DNA of 36,253 bases from an uncultured Prevotella sp. (GTDB lineage: Bacteria; Bacteroidota; Bacteroidia; Bacteroidales; Bacteroidaceae), in contig CALUGU010000018.1 in the NCBI GenBank assembly GCA_944320255.1, positions 1 to 36,253 of the forward strand. Direction: 5' to 3'. Below are positions 24,191 through 32,461 of this stretch, one piece after another. The translations under genes and the position numbers were made by a program. Numbering within the stretch: position 1 is the first letter of the stretch; each line of letters begins with the position of its first letter. Below the pieces are notes generated by a model. It worked only from the letters and a program-made list of their open reading frames with translations, ran no database searches and had not been told where the DNA came from.

Positions 24191-24916
24191 ATGGGAAGAG
24201 CATTTGAATACCGTAAAGCTACAAAGCTGAAAAGATGGGGCCACATGGCCAGGACGTTTACCAAGATTGGCAAGCAGATAGCTATAGCCGTAAAAGCAGG
24301 CGGCCCGGATCCTGACAACAATCCGCACCTGCGCTCTATCATCCTTAACGCCAAGCGCGAGAATATGCCGCTCGAAAATGTGAAGCGCGCAATCAAGAAC
24401 GCCATGGGTAAGGACCAGAGTGATTACAAGGAAGTGACATACGAAGGATACGGCCCTCACGGAATAGCAATATTTGTTGACGCTGCGACGGACAACACCA
24501 CGCGTACCGTAGGCAATGTGCGCGCCATATTCAACAAGTTCAACGGAAACTTGGGAACAATGGGCAGCTTGTCATTCCTGTTCGACCATAAGTGCGTGTT
24601 CTCATTCAAGAAAAAAGACGGTCTTGACATGGACGAAATGATACTCGACCTTATTGATTATGGTGTCGAGGATGAGTATGACACAGACGAAGAAAGCGGT
24701 GAAATAACCATTTATGGAGATCCGAAGAGCTTTGGTGAAATCCAGAAGCACCTTGAGGAAAACGGCTTTGAAATAACAGGGGCTGAGTTTACGCGCATCC
24801 CCAACGATTTGAAAGAAGTAACCGCCGAGGAGCGTGAGACAATCGATAAAATGGTGGATTTACTTGAAGACGATGACGACGTGCAGAATGTTTACACAAA
24901 CATGAAGCCTGAATAG
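24191..24916 (+). CDS. YebC/TACO1 family protein (putative transcription or translation regulator)
   Basis: A 241-residue member of the YebC family. The N-terminus MGRAFEYRKATKLKRWGHMA followed by FTKIGKQIAIAVKAGGPDPD is the Bacteroidetes version of the family's conserved start. Other motifs are NMPLENVKRAIKNA, YEGYGPHGIAIFVD, NTTRTVGNVRAIFNKF and GSLSFLFDHK. Members have been described as DNA-binding regulators, and more recent work links the family to translation of difficult peptides; this sequence alone does not decide. It is followed by a terminator-like hairpin. Confidence 0.92.
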   Translation: MGRAFEYRKATKLKRWGHMARTFTKIGKQIAIAVKAGGPDPDNNPHLRSIILNAKRENMPLENVKRAIKNAMGKDQSDYKEVTYEGYGPHGIAIFVDAATDNTTRTVGNVRAIFNKFNGNLGTMGSLSFLFDHKCVFSFKKKDGLDMDEMILDLIDYGVEDEYDTDEESGEITIYGDPKSFGEIQKHLEENGFEITGAEFTRIPNDLKEVTAEERETIDKMVDLLEDDDDVQNVYTNMKPE

Positions 24917-24938
24917 TTTTCAACATTTACGAATAACG

Positions 24939-24988
24939 ACAAGTGAGGATGCTTTCTGTAATGATTTACAAGGGGTGTCTTCACTTGT
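24939..24988 (+). terminator. Terminator after the YebC-family gene
   Basis: ACAAGTGA (24939-24946) pairs with TCACTTGT (24981-24988), and the stem extends inward with several G-U pairs to ~14 bp. TGATTTTT follows. Confidence 0.65.
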
Positions 24989-25006
24989 GATTTTTACAGC
25001 ATTGTT

Positions 25007-25264
25007 ATGAAGGATACGACTTATATGACATCGGGAACGTGCAGCAAGGTGATAAATTTAAAAGTTGACGATGACGGCAGGATTGCTGACGTAAGTTTCA
25101 TTGGCGGTTGCCATGGAAACCTGCAAGGCATTTGTTCCCTTGTTAAAGGCATGCACGTGGATGAAGTCAAGAAACGGCTTGACGGAATACGCTGCGGCAA
25201 TAAGTTGACAAGTTGCCCCGACCAATTATGCAGGGCTATCGAGCAACTGGAAAACCAGCAATAA
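25007..25264 (+). CDS. TSCPD-domain protein (TIGR03905 type)
   Basis: An 85-residue single-domain protein. It has YMTSGTCSKVINLKV near the start, FIGGCHGNLQGICSLVKG in the middle, and the name-giving TSCPDQL near the end (residues ~69-75). The domain also occurs at the C-terminus of some ribonucleotide reductases, but the stand-alone form has no proven role. Five Cys (including C-x-rich positions in GTCS, GGCHG, GICS, TSCPD) suggest metal binding. It stands alone between terminators. Confidence 0.88.
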   Translation: MKDTTYMTSGTCSKVINLKVDDDGRIADVSFIGGCHGNLQGICSLVKGMHVDEVKKRLDGIRCGNKLTSCPDQLCRAIEQLENQQ

Positions 25265-25284
25265 GAATTTGGTTCGCACATAAT

Positions 25285-25357
25285 AACCAAAATTGGCCGT
25301 TAGAACGTATTAACGGCAATAATCTGCCCTATTACGTCCTAACGACCGATTTTGGTT
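25285..25357. repeat. Second copy of the CTAACGACCGATTT palindromic repeat
   Basis: Arms 25285-25309 (AACCAAAATTGGCCGTTAG...) and 25333-25357 (...CTAACGACCGATTTTGGTT) pair with three G-T or mismatched positions over 25 bp. The ends match those of the palindrome at 21070-21271. It lies just after the TSCPD gene. Confidence 0.75.
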
Positions 25358-25360
25358 AAT

Positions 25361-25384
25361 CGTTGGATTTCATCCAACGTTTTT
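25361..25384 (+). terminator. Small hairpin with T-run after the TSCPD gene
   Basis: CGTTGGAT (25361-25368) and ATCCAACG (25372-25379) form an 8-bp stem followed by TTTTT. A plausible intrinsic terminator, directly abutting the palindromic repeat. The remaining ~100 nt to the next stop codon hold nothing recognisable. Confidence 0.65.
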
Positions 25385-25487
25385 AATGCTCGGCAAAACA
25401 AATAAATTTGCTTTGCTCTCGCTTAATCAAAACGTTGGCTTTGGTGAAACTTCCGTTGACTGCTGGCAACTCCCTTGTTGTTTGTCC

Positions 25488-25874
25488 CTATTTATAATCT
25501 TTGGGCGTTATCCGAACGTCTAAAAGGACTTTTCCTTTATTCTTTTGTGAATAATAAGTATAAGCGAAATTAAATCCGTTTTCTTTGTACGCGCGTATGG
25601 ATGTTGCGTCTTTCACTCCTTTCAGCAACTCCGCCCTGGCATTACTGTTGTTTATGGCCGTAGTATCGGCCGCACCTTTTATTGTATAATAATAATGGAT
25701 CGTGCGTGTGTTTTTGTCGAACGTCATACTGTCGTTGACAATGTACTCGGAAACGGGCATTGGGCAATTCCTGCGGGTGAATTCCTTGGCCTCCCTTGCC
25801 GCTTTTTCCTCAAGACTTTCATGGCAGGCCGTGAACAATGCGGCAAAAAGAAAAACTATTAAAAACTTATTCAT
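25488..25874 (-). CDS. Small hypothetical lipoprotein
   Basis: A 128-residue protein I do not recognise by name. The ATG at 25874 (MNKFLIVFLFAALFTAC) gives a lipoprotein signal with lipobox FTAC (Cys17); the longer frame has no signal and crosses the lepA promoter. The mature part starts with a charged helix (EEKAAREAKEFTRRNCP) and continues with strand-rich sequence (DKNTRTIHYYYTIKG; GKVLLDVRITPKDY). A second Cys is in NCPMP. Probably periplasmic or outer-membrane-attached. A TATTTTTG (-7-like) lies on minus at 25897-25904 with no clear -33 box. It is transcribed divergently from lepA. Confidence 0.75.
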   Translation of the reverse strand: MNKFLIVFLFAALFTACHESLEEKAAREAKEFTRRNCPMPVSEYIVNDSMTFDKNTRTIHYYYTIKGAADTTAINNSNARAELLKGVKDATSIRAYKENGFNFAYTYYSQKNKGKVLLDVRITPKDYK

Positions 25875-25975
25875 GTCATTTGATGTTTTAATAAGGCAAA
25901 AATAAAAATTATCTTTCTTATCCGTATGAAGATATGCGGATTTTTTCATTTTTAGCTGTAAAAATGTTGGAAATC

Positions 25976-26007
25976 TTAGGATATGAAAGCATTTTTTTGT
26001 ATATTTG
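25976..26007 (+). promoter_or_regulatory. Probable promoter of lepA
   Basis: TATATTTG (26000-26007) is a full -7 match; 20 nt upstream is TTAG (25976-25979), a poor -33. The ATG follows 19 nt later. Confidence 0.55.
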
Positions 26008-26026
26008 CGTTCCAAAATGTAAATTG

Positions 26027-27808
26027 ATGAACGAAATAAGGAATTTCTGTATAATCGCGCACATTGACCACGGGAAATCAACCCTTGCGGATCGTTTGCT
26101 GGAACATACAAACACAATTCAAGTAACCGAAGGGCAAATGCTCGACGACATGGACTTGGAGCGTGAGCGTGGCATTACGATTAAGAGCCATGCCATACAA
26201 ATGGAATATGAGCATAAAGGCAGTAAATACATATTAAACTTGATTGACACTCCGGGGCACGTGGATTTTTCATACGAGGTCTCACGCAGCATTGCGGCGT
26301 GCGAAGGCGCATTGCTCGTCGTCGATGCGACACAGGGTGTACAGGCCCAAACGATAAGCAACTTGTATATGGCGCTGGAGCATGATTTGGAGATAATTCC
26401 TGTAATCAATAAGATTGACATGCCTTCGGCTATGCCAGACGAGGTGGAAGACGAAATTGTTGAATTGCTTGGCTGCGACCGTAAGGAAATCATACGTGCA
26501 TCAGGCAAAACCGGTGAAGGAGTAGAAGACATTTTAGACGCCGTAGTTGAAAGGATACCACATCCGTCAGGCGATCCGGACGCTCCGTTACAGGCTTTGA
26601 TTTTCGACTCTGTTTTTAATTCTTTCCGTGGCATCATAGCATATTTCAAGATAGAGAACGGCTCCATTGCAAAAGGCGACAAGGTGAAGTTCTTTAATAC
26701 AGGCATGGAATACACTGCTGATGAAGTAGGCGTATTAAAAATGGACATGATAGCCCGTGACAAGTTAGGAACTGGCGACGTGGGGTATATCATCAGTGGA
26801 ATAAAAGACAGCAAGGAAGTCAAAGTCGGTGATACGATAACACAAGTCGCACGTCCTTGCGAGAACGCCATTTCAGGGTTCCAAGAAGTGAAACCGATGG
26901 TGTTTGCCGGCGTTTACCCGATAGATTCTGCCGATTATGAAAACCTTAGGGCTTCCCTTGAGAAGTTGCAGCTCAATGACGCGTCATTGACGTTCTCGCC
27001 AGAATCGTCAGTTGCTTTAGGTTTCGGGTTTCGTTGTGGATTTCTTGGGTTGTTGCATATGGAAATAATCCAGGAACGTCTTGACCGTGAGTTTAATATG
27101 GACGTGATTACTACCGTTCCTAACGTTTCATATATGGTTTATGACAAACAAGGCAACGCCAAGGAAGTGCATAATCCGTCAGGATTGCCGGACGTGACGA
27201 TGATAGACCATATAGAGGAACCATACATAAGGGCGTCGATAATTACGACAACCAATTACATTGGGCCAATAATGAAATTGTGCCTGGATAAGCGAGGCGA
27301 GTTGATAAACCAAGAATATGTCAGCGGCAATCGTGTAGAGTTGCATTTTATGTTACCGTTGGGCGAAATAGTCATAGACTTTTATGATAAATTGAAAAGC
27401 ATTTCAAAGGGCTATGCCTCATTTGATTACCATATAGACTGTTTCCGTCCGTCCAAGTTGGCCAAACTTGACATATTGCTTAACGGTGAGCCTGTTGACG
27501 CGTTGTCAACGCTTGCGCATCATGACAATGCCGTGACGTTAGGAAGGCGTATGTGTGAAAAACTGAAAGAACTCATACCAAGGCAACAGTTTGACATAGC
27601 CATACAGGCGGCAATAGGTTCGAAGATTGTCGCACGCGAAACAGTGAAGTGCGTGCGCAAGGACGTTACAGCGAAATGTTATGGCGGAGATGTCAGCCGT
27701 AAACGTAAATTGCTCGAAAAACAAAAACGGGGCAAAAAACGTATGAAACAAATCGGCAATGTTGAAGTCCCGCAGAAAGCCTTTCTTGCAGTGTTGAAAT
27801 TAGATTAA
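26027..27808 (+). CDS. lepA: Elongation factor 4 (LepA), ribosome-associated GTPase
   Basis: 593 residues, usual length. The ATG at 26027 ([19 protein letters not shown]) is the family start; the 31 upstream in-frame codons cross the promoter. G1 AHIDHGKST (11-19), switch II region [23 protein letters not shown] (G4). Later EF-G-like domains and the LepA-specific C-terminus ([20 protein letters not shown], then [13 protein letters not shown]) are all present. LepA is a translational GTPase involved in ribosome function or biogenesis; its precise role is still debated. Nothing unusual in the sequence. Confidence 0.97.
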   Translation: MNEIRNFCIIAHIDHGKSTLADRLLEHTNTIQVTEGQMLDDMDLERERGITIKSHAIQMEYEHKGSKYILNLIDTPGHVDFSYEVSRSIAACEGALLVVDATQGVQAQTISNLYMALEHDLEIIPVINKIDMPSAMPDEVEDEIVELLGCDRKEIIRASGKTGEGVEDILDAVVERIPHPSGDPDAPLQALIFDSVFNSFRGIIAYFKIENGSIAKGDKVKFFNTGMEYTADEVGVLKMDMIARDKLGTGDVGYIISGIKDSKEVKVGDTITQVARPCENAISGFQEVKPMVFAGVYPIDSADYENLRASLEKLQLNDASLTFSPESSVALGFGFRCGFLGLLHMEIIQERLDREFNMDVITTVPNVSYMVYDKQGNAKEVHNPSGLPDVTMIDHIEEPYIRASIITTTNYIGPIMKLCLDKRGELINQEYVSGNRVELHFMLPLGEIVIDFYDKLKSISKGYASFDYHIDCFRPSKLAKLDILLNGEPVDALSTLAHHDNAVTLGRRMCEKLKELIPRQQFDIAIQAAIGSKIVARETVKCVRKDVTAKCYGGDVSRKRKLLEKQKRGKKRMKQIGNVEVPQKAFLAVLKLD

Positions 27809-27903
27809 TAATAGGGTAATCGTAAAAAAGTTCTTTTATATGAGTAAAATAAAGGGTTTATGATATTTCAGCCTAATAATCTTACCATGAAAAAACGCAT
27901 AAC

Positions 27904-27926
27904 CTTCACAAGCTGAAATTGTGAAG
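27904..27926. promoter_or_regulatory. Palindrome upstream of the Crp/Fnr-type gene
   Basis: CTTCACAA (27904-27911), 7 nt, TTGTGAAG (27919-27926), centred 37 nt before the ATG at 27952. Perfect 8-bp dyad. It could be an autoregulatory operator or, less likely given the absence of a T-run, a terminator of lepA. Confidence 0.5.
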
Positions 27927-27951
27927 AATTGAATAAAAAAGGAGGAAGACC

Positions 27952-28548
27952 ATGAAAGAAATGTTGAAAAACAAACGAGACATAGCACGTGAGCTTGCAA
28001 GGAAATACAGTACGATGACCCATGACGAACTTGACATCCTTGAAAGCACACTTGTGCCGATGAAGTTTGCAAAAGGCGAAATGATATTGAAGGAAGGCGA
28101 AATGTGCAAGCACATATATTATATTGAAAAGGGGCTTGTCCGCCAATTCTATTTCAAGAAAGAGAAAGAGGTTACAGAGCATATGGCATCAGAAGGCGAT
28201 ATTGTCATGTGCATTGAAAGTCTTTTCAAGGAAGAACCGACCTATCTGCAAGTAGAAGCACTTGAGCCTGTCTTGATTTACGCATTGCCGAAAAACCGTT
28301 TGGAAGAAGTTGCGTTGCATAATGTAAATATTCAAATATTATACAGGAAGATACTTGAAGAATCGCTTATCAATTCGCAAATACACGCAGATCTCGTGCG
28401 CTTTGAAACAGCCCAAGACCGTTACCAGAAGTTCTGCAAACGGTCTCCGCAAATAGCGTTGCGCGCACCTTTGGTTTACGTAGCCAGTTATTTGCAAATG
28501 ACTCCGGAGACATTAAGCCGTGTGCGTTCAAATATTACAATGGGATAA
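27952..28548 (+). CDS. Crp/Fnr-family transcriptional regulator
   Basis: A 198-residue regulator. A cyclic-nucleotide-binding-type beta-barrel covers ~25-125 (FAKGEMILKEGEMCKHIYYIEKG; later VEALEPVLIYALPKNRLEE). A long dimerisation helix follows, and the C-terminal winged helix has RAPLVYVASYLQMTPETLSRVRS, a typical recognition helix in Bacteroidetes members. The residues of classical cAMP binding are not obvious, so the ligand is unknown. The ATG at 27952 is preceded by AGGAGGAAG about 5-12 nt upstream, an unusually good Shine-Dalgarno sequence for this phylum. A dyad (27904-27926) may be its own operator. Monocistronic: a strong terminator follows. Confidence 0.9.
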   Translation: MKEMLKNKRDIARELARKYSTMTHDELDILESTLVPMKFAKGEMILKEGEMCKHIYYIEKGLVRQFYFKKEKEVTEHMASEGDIVMCIESLFKEEPTYLQVEALEPVLIYALPKNRLEEVALHNVNIQILYRKILEESLINSQIHADLVRFETAQDRYQKFCKRSPQIALRAPLVYVASYLQMTPETLSRVRSNITMG

Positions 28549-28552
28549 AAGG

Positions 28553-28600
28553 AGCATTGTTATGAAACCTGAAATGGAAGGCTCATAACAATGCTTTTTT
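28553..28600 (+). terminator. Terminator after the Crp/Fnr-type gene
   Basis: Perfect arms AGCATTGTTATGA (28553-28565) and TCATAACAATGCT (28583-28595) followed by a T-run. Confidence 0.9.
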
Positions 28601-28707
28601 GTTAGATTATTATTTATGACTTGTCATTACCAATATAACAAAAACAACATAAAACACACTCGTAATCAACATATTAATGCGTATTATGCAAAATAAATTG
28701 CGATTTA

Positions 28708-28739
28708 TTTGTTTTATTCGCTTTTTATTATTACATTTG
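28708..28739 (+). promoter_or_regulatory. Promoter of the leucine operon
   Basis: TTTG (28708-28711), a 20-nt spacer, TACATTTG (28732-28739). Full consensus. Transcription should start near 28746, about 25 nt before the leader peptide. Confidence 0.85.
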
Positions 28740-28769
28740 CAAATGTGGAAACAGAAAATCATAAAACCG

Positions 28770-28850
28770 ATGAAACAGAGCGTTAACATATTGCATCTTA
28801 CCACCCTACGACTTAAATTTGTTGGAGGAAGTGTCAAGGTGTGTTGTTGA
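28770..28850 (+). CDS. Leader peptide of the leucine operon
   Basis: A 26-codon frame from ATG 28770 to TGA 28848-28850, too short for usual gene callers. It starts MKQSVN and then has ILHLTTLRLKF, with Leu codons TTG, CTT, CTA and CTT within eight codons (28791-28814). It ends in VKVCC. Its place just after a consensus promoter and just before a terminator, and the position of an antiterminator sequence at its 3' end, are what ribosome-mediated attenuation needs. Low leucyl-tRNA should stall the ribosome at these codons. Confidence 0.75.
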   Translation: MKQSVNILHLTTLRLKFVGGSVKVCC

Positions 28851-28905
28851 GCTATGTTGTATCAATATGGAACCTTTCTCACTTCAGTGTGCGAAAGGTT
28901 TTTTG
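28827..28905 (+). promoter_or_regulatory. Attenuator of the leucine operon: antiterminator and terminator alternatives
   Basis: Terminator: AACCTTTC (28871-28878) with GAAAGGTT (28893-28900), an inner CAC/GTG pairing and a following T-run. Antiterminator: 28828-28833 (GAAGTG) pairs with 28880-28885 (CACTTC), and 28836-28840 (AAGGT) pairs with 28872-28876 (ACCTT), which uses up the left arm of the terminator. The antiterminator strand lies inside the leader peptide frame, 13 nt past the last Leu codon of the cluster. A ribosome stalled on the Leu codons leaves it free; a ribosome reaching the stop codon covers it and lets the terminator form. Confidence 0.75.
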
Positions 28906-28927
28906 TTAACATTAAAATAAGAATACA

Positions 28928-30424
28928 ATGAGTGAAAGGTTGTTTATTTTTGACACGACACTGAGGGACGGCGAGCAAGTTCCAGGTTGTCAACTTAATA
29001 CAGTAGAAAAAATCCAAGTTGCCAAACAGTTGGAACAACTTGGCGTTGATGTCATAGAAGCAGGTTTCCCGATTTCAAGTCCGGGCGATTTCAACTCTGT
29101 CATAGAAATATCAAAAGCGGTGACATGGCCTACCATCTGTGCGTTGACACGTGCCGTAGAAAAAGACATTGACGTAGCTGCTGAATCTTTGCAGTATGCC
29201 AAGCATAAAAGAATACATACGGGTATCGGGACAAGCGACTCACATATAAAATATAAATTCAACAGCAACCGTGAAGAAATAATTGAACGCGCAGTAGCCG
29301 CAGTCAAATATGCAAAAAAATATGTCGAAGATGTTGAATTTTACGCAGAAGATGCAGGACGTACAGATAATGAGTATCTTGCTAAAGTGATAGAGGCCGT
29401 CATCAAGGCTGGCGCAACTGTCGTAAACATCCCGGATACAACCGGCTACTGCCTGCCGAGCGAATACGGCGAAAAAATAAAATATTTGGTAGAACATGTT
29501 GACAATATAGACAAAGCAATAATTTCAACCCATTGCCATAATGACTTGGGAATGGCGACCGCCAACACGTTGAGCGGAATAATAAACGGAGCCCGCCAAG
29601 TTGAAGTGACAGTAAACGGAATAGGGGAGAGAGCGGGAAATACTTCGCTTGAAGAAATATCCATGATTCTTAAATGTCATAAGTATTTGGATATAAACAC
29701 AAACATCAATACCACAAAAATTTATCCGACAAGTAGGATGGTTAGCAGTTTGATGAATATGCCAGTACAGCCTAACAAGGCCATCGTCGGGCGTAACGCT
29801 TTTGCGCATTCAAGCGGCATCCACCAAGACGGAGTGCTGAAAAACGTTGACACTTACGAAATTATGAATCCTAAGGATGTCGGACTTGACGATAACTCAA
29901 TCGTTCTCACGGCTCGAAGTGGCAGGGCGGCATTGAAATATCGCCTTGGGGTGCTTGGTGTCAATATAAATGATGAAACCAAACTGGATAACATTTATCA
30001 GAATTTCTTAAAGCTGGCTGATAAGAAAAAGGAAATTAATGATGATGACATAATGATGCTTGCCGGTGCAGACAGGGCTGAAGCTCATTCCGTAAAACTG
30101 GATTTCCTGCAAGTAACCACGGGGATGGGAGTGAAAAGCGTGGCAAGTATCGGGCTGGATATTTCAGGCCAAAAATTTGAAGAAGCATCCACGGGCAACG
30201 GTCCTGTAGACGCGGCTATCAAGGCTTTGAAGAAAATCATACAAAAGCAAATGGTGTTGAAAGAATTTACAATACAGGCAATAAGCAAAGGTTCTGACGA
30301 CATCGGCAAGGTACATATGCAAGTTGAATACAACGGAAACATTTATTACGGATTTGGTGCGAATACCGACATAGTGACAGCTTCGGTTGAGGCATACATT
30401 GATTGTATTAATAAATTCAAATGA
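28928..30424 (+). CDS. leuA: 2-isopropylmalate synthase
   Basis: 498 residues, usual length. Catalyses the committed step of leucine synthesis, condensing acetyl-CoA with 2-oxoisovalerate. The N-terminus has the DRE-TIM motif [17 protein letters not shown] (~8-24), metal-binding HCHNDLGMA and [14 protein letters not shown] follow, and [13 protein letters not shown] is the typical later motif. The C-terminal ~120 residues form the LeuA dimer domain that binds leucine for feedback inhibition ([29 protein letters not shown]). First gene after the attenuator; leuC follows after 16 nt. A second LeuA-like gene lies three genes downstream. Confidence 0.96.
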   Translation: MSERLFIFDTTLRDGEQVPGCQLNTVEKIQVAKQLEQLGVDVIEAGFPISSPGDFNSVIEISKAVTWPTICALTRAVEKDIDVAAESLQYAKHKRIHTGIGTSDSHIKYKFNSNREEIIERAVAAVKYAKKYVEDVEFYAEDAGRTDNEYLAKVIEAVIKAGATVVNIPDTTGYCLPSEYGEKIKYLVEHVDNIDKAIISTHCHNDLGMATANTLSGIINGARQVEVTVNGIGERAGNTSLEEISMILKCHKYLDINTNINTTKIYPTSRMVSSLMNMPVQPNKAIVGRNAFAHSSGIHQDGVLKNVDTYEIMNPKDVGLDDNSIVLTARSGRAALKYRLGVLGVNINDETKLDNIYQNFLKLADKKKEINDDDIMMLAGADRAEAHSVKLDFLQVTTGMGVKSVASIGLDISGQKFEEASTGNGPVDAAIKALKKIIQKQMVLKEFTIQAISKGSDDIGKVHMQVEYNGNIYYGFGANTDIVTASVEAYIDCINKFK

Positions 30425-30440
30425 ATAATTAATTAAAAAT

Positions 30441-31835
30441 ATGAACACTCTTTTTGACAAGATATGGGATAAGCACGTTGTGCAAGCCATAAGTGACGGC
30501 CCTACACAACTTTACATTGACAGGCTTTATTGCCATGAGGTGACATCGCCACAAGCTTTTTCCGGATTGCGTGAACGCGGCTTAAAATGTTTCAGGCCAG
30601 AACATATTTTTTGTATGCCAGACCATAACACTCCCACCCATGATCAAGATAAGCCAATAGAAGACCCTGTTTCAAGGAAACAAGTCGAGACTCTGAAGAA
30701 CAACGCAAAAGAATTTGGTTTGTCTTATTATGGAATGATGGATGAAAGCAATGGCATCATTCATGTCGTGGGACCTGAAAAAGGTTTGTCTCTTCCCGGA
30801 ATGACAATAGTTTGTGGAGACTCACATACAAGTACCCACGGCGCGGTTGGCGCAGTGGCATTCGGCATTGGAACCAGCGAAGTTGAAATGGTTATGGCTT
30901 CACAATGTATATTACAGCAGAAGCCGAAGTCAATGCGGATTAACATTACTGGCAAACTTGGCAAAGGTGTTACGGCAAAGGACGTTGCCCTTTATTTAAT
31001 GTCAAAGATTTCAACTTCAGGGGCAACAGGGTATTTTGTTGAATATGCAGGCTCTGTTGTTGAGAAAATGTCGATGGAAGGTCGCTTGACATTATGCAAT
31101 CTGTCTATTGAAATGGGTGCCCGTGGAGGTTTTGTCGCCCCTGACGAAATAACATTTGAATATCTCAAAGATAAAGAATTTGCGCCTAAAGGGGCTGATT
31201 GGGATAAAGCCGTGTCATATTGGCGGACATTGAAAAGCGGAGATGACGCAAAGTTTGACAAAGAATTGGCATTTGACGGTACAAACATTGAACCTCGCAT
31301 AACATATGGAACAAATCCTGGTATGGGCATCAGCATATCCGGAAACATTCCAACCGTGGAAGAAATAGACGAAAAAGGCAAGGCTTCTTTTTTGAAAGCG
31401 CTGGATTATATGGGATTTAAACCAGGTGAAAAACTTCTTGGTAAAAAGGTTGACTATGTTTTCTTGGGAGCTTGCACCAACGGGCGCATCGAAGACTTCA
31501 GGGCTTTTGCTTCTGTCGTAAAAGGCAGAAAGAAAGCAGACGGGATTATTGTATGGTTGGTTCCAGGCTCGTGGGCTGTAGAAAGACAAATAAGAAAGGA
31601 GGGGATTGATAAAATCTTAACAGAAGCCGGATTTGAGATACGTCAGCCGGGATGTTCAGCTTGCCTTGCCATGAATGATGATAAGATTCCGGCCGGTAAA
31701 TATTCAGTTTCAACAAGTAACAGGAACTTTGAAGGCCGGCAAGGTCCTGGGGCACGCACCATCTTGGCAAGCCCGCTGGTGGCCGCCGCCGCTTCCGTTA
31801 CAGGCGTTATAACAGATCCACGAGATTTGATATAA
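30441..31835 (+). CDS. leuC: 3-isopropylmalate dehydratase, large subunit
   Basis: 464 residues. With LeuD it isomerises 2- to 3-isopropylmalate. The aconitase-like signatures are present: [14 protein letters not shown] at the start, [33 protein letters not shown] (first Fe-S cysteine), and [11 protein letters not shown] (the other two cysteines), so a [4Fe-4S] cluster is expected. Start at 30441 gives the normal N-terminus. In the leu operon, 35 nt before leuD. If the downstream LeuA-like protein makes citramalate, LeuCD would process that too. Confidence 0.97.
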   Translation: MNTLFDKIWDKHVVQAISDGPTQLYIDRLYCHEVTSPQAFSGLRERGLKCFRPEHIFCMPDHNTPTHDQDKPIEDPVSRKQVETLKNNAKEFGLSYYGMMDESNGIIHVVGPEKGLSLPGMTIVCGDSHTSTHGAVGAVAFGIGTSEVEMVMASQCILQQKPKSMRINITGKLGKGVTAKDVALYLMSKISTSGATGYFVEYAGSVVEKMSMEGRLTLCNLSIEMGARGGFVAPDEITFEYLKDKEFAPKGADWDKAVSYWRTLKSGDDAKFDKELAFDGTNIEPRITYGTNPGMGISISGNIPTVEEIDEKGKASFLKALDYMGFKPGEKLLGKKVDYVFLGACTNGRIEDFRAFASVVKGRKKADGIIVWLVPGSWAVERQIRKEGIDKILTEAGFEIRQPGCSACLAMNDDKIPAGKYSVSTSNRNFEGRQGPGARTILASPLVAAAASVTGVITDPRDLI

Positions 31836-31870
31836 ATTGCATAATATTTATATTAAAATAATAATCGGAT

Positions 31871-32461
31871 ATGAAACAAAAGTTCAATATAATAACAAGC
31901 ACTTGCGTTCCGTTGCCTTTGGAGAACGTTGACACAGACCAGATTATACCTGCACGTTTTTTAAAGTCCACTGATAAAAAAGGATTTGGCGACAACCTGT
32001 TCAGGGATTGGCGATTTAATAAGGATGGTTCTTTAAAAGCGGATTTTGTATTGAATGATCCGAAATATGGAGGTGACATTCTAGTCGCCGGTAAGAATTT
32101 CGGATGTGGTTCGAGTCGCGAGCATGCGGCATGGGCCATTGCCGGATATGGTTTCAGGGCTGTGATAAGCAGTTTTTTTGCAGACATCCACAAGAACAAC
32201 GAATTGAATAATTTTGTTTTGCCCGTGGTTGTTTCGGAACAGTTTCTGGCGGAACTGTTCAATAGCATTGCGGAAAACCCGAAGACAGAGGTGGAAATAG
32301 ACTTACCCAATCAGAAAGTGACAAATAAGGCGACTGGTCATAGTGAACACTTTGAAATCAACGGATATAAAAAGCATTGCTTGATGAACGGCCTTGACGA
32401 CATTGACTATTTATTGCAAAACAAGGACAAAATAGAAGAATGGGAACGACGGAACAAATAA
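31871..32461 (+). CDS. leuD: 3-isopropylmalate dehydratase, small subunit
   Basis: 196 residues, usual length. The swivel domain of the LeuCD enzyme. Motifs: NVDTDQIIPARFLKS near residues 18-32, GCGSSREHAAWAIAGYGFRAVIS, and NNELNNFVLPVVV. The 3' end overlaps the next gene by 22 nt in another frame, so translation of the two is likely coupled. Confidence 0.97.
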   Translation: MKQKFNIITSTCVPLPLENVDTDQIIPARFLKSTDKKGFGDNLFRDWRFNKDGSLKADFVLNDPKYGGDILVAGKNFGCGSSREHAAWAIAGYGFRAVISSFFADIHKNNELNNFVLPVVVSEQFLAELFNSIAENPKTEVEIDLPNQKVTNKATGHSEHFEINGYKKHCLMNGLDDIDYLLQNKDKIEEWERRNK

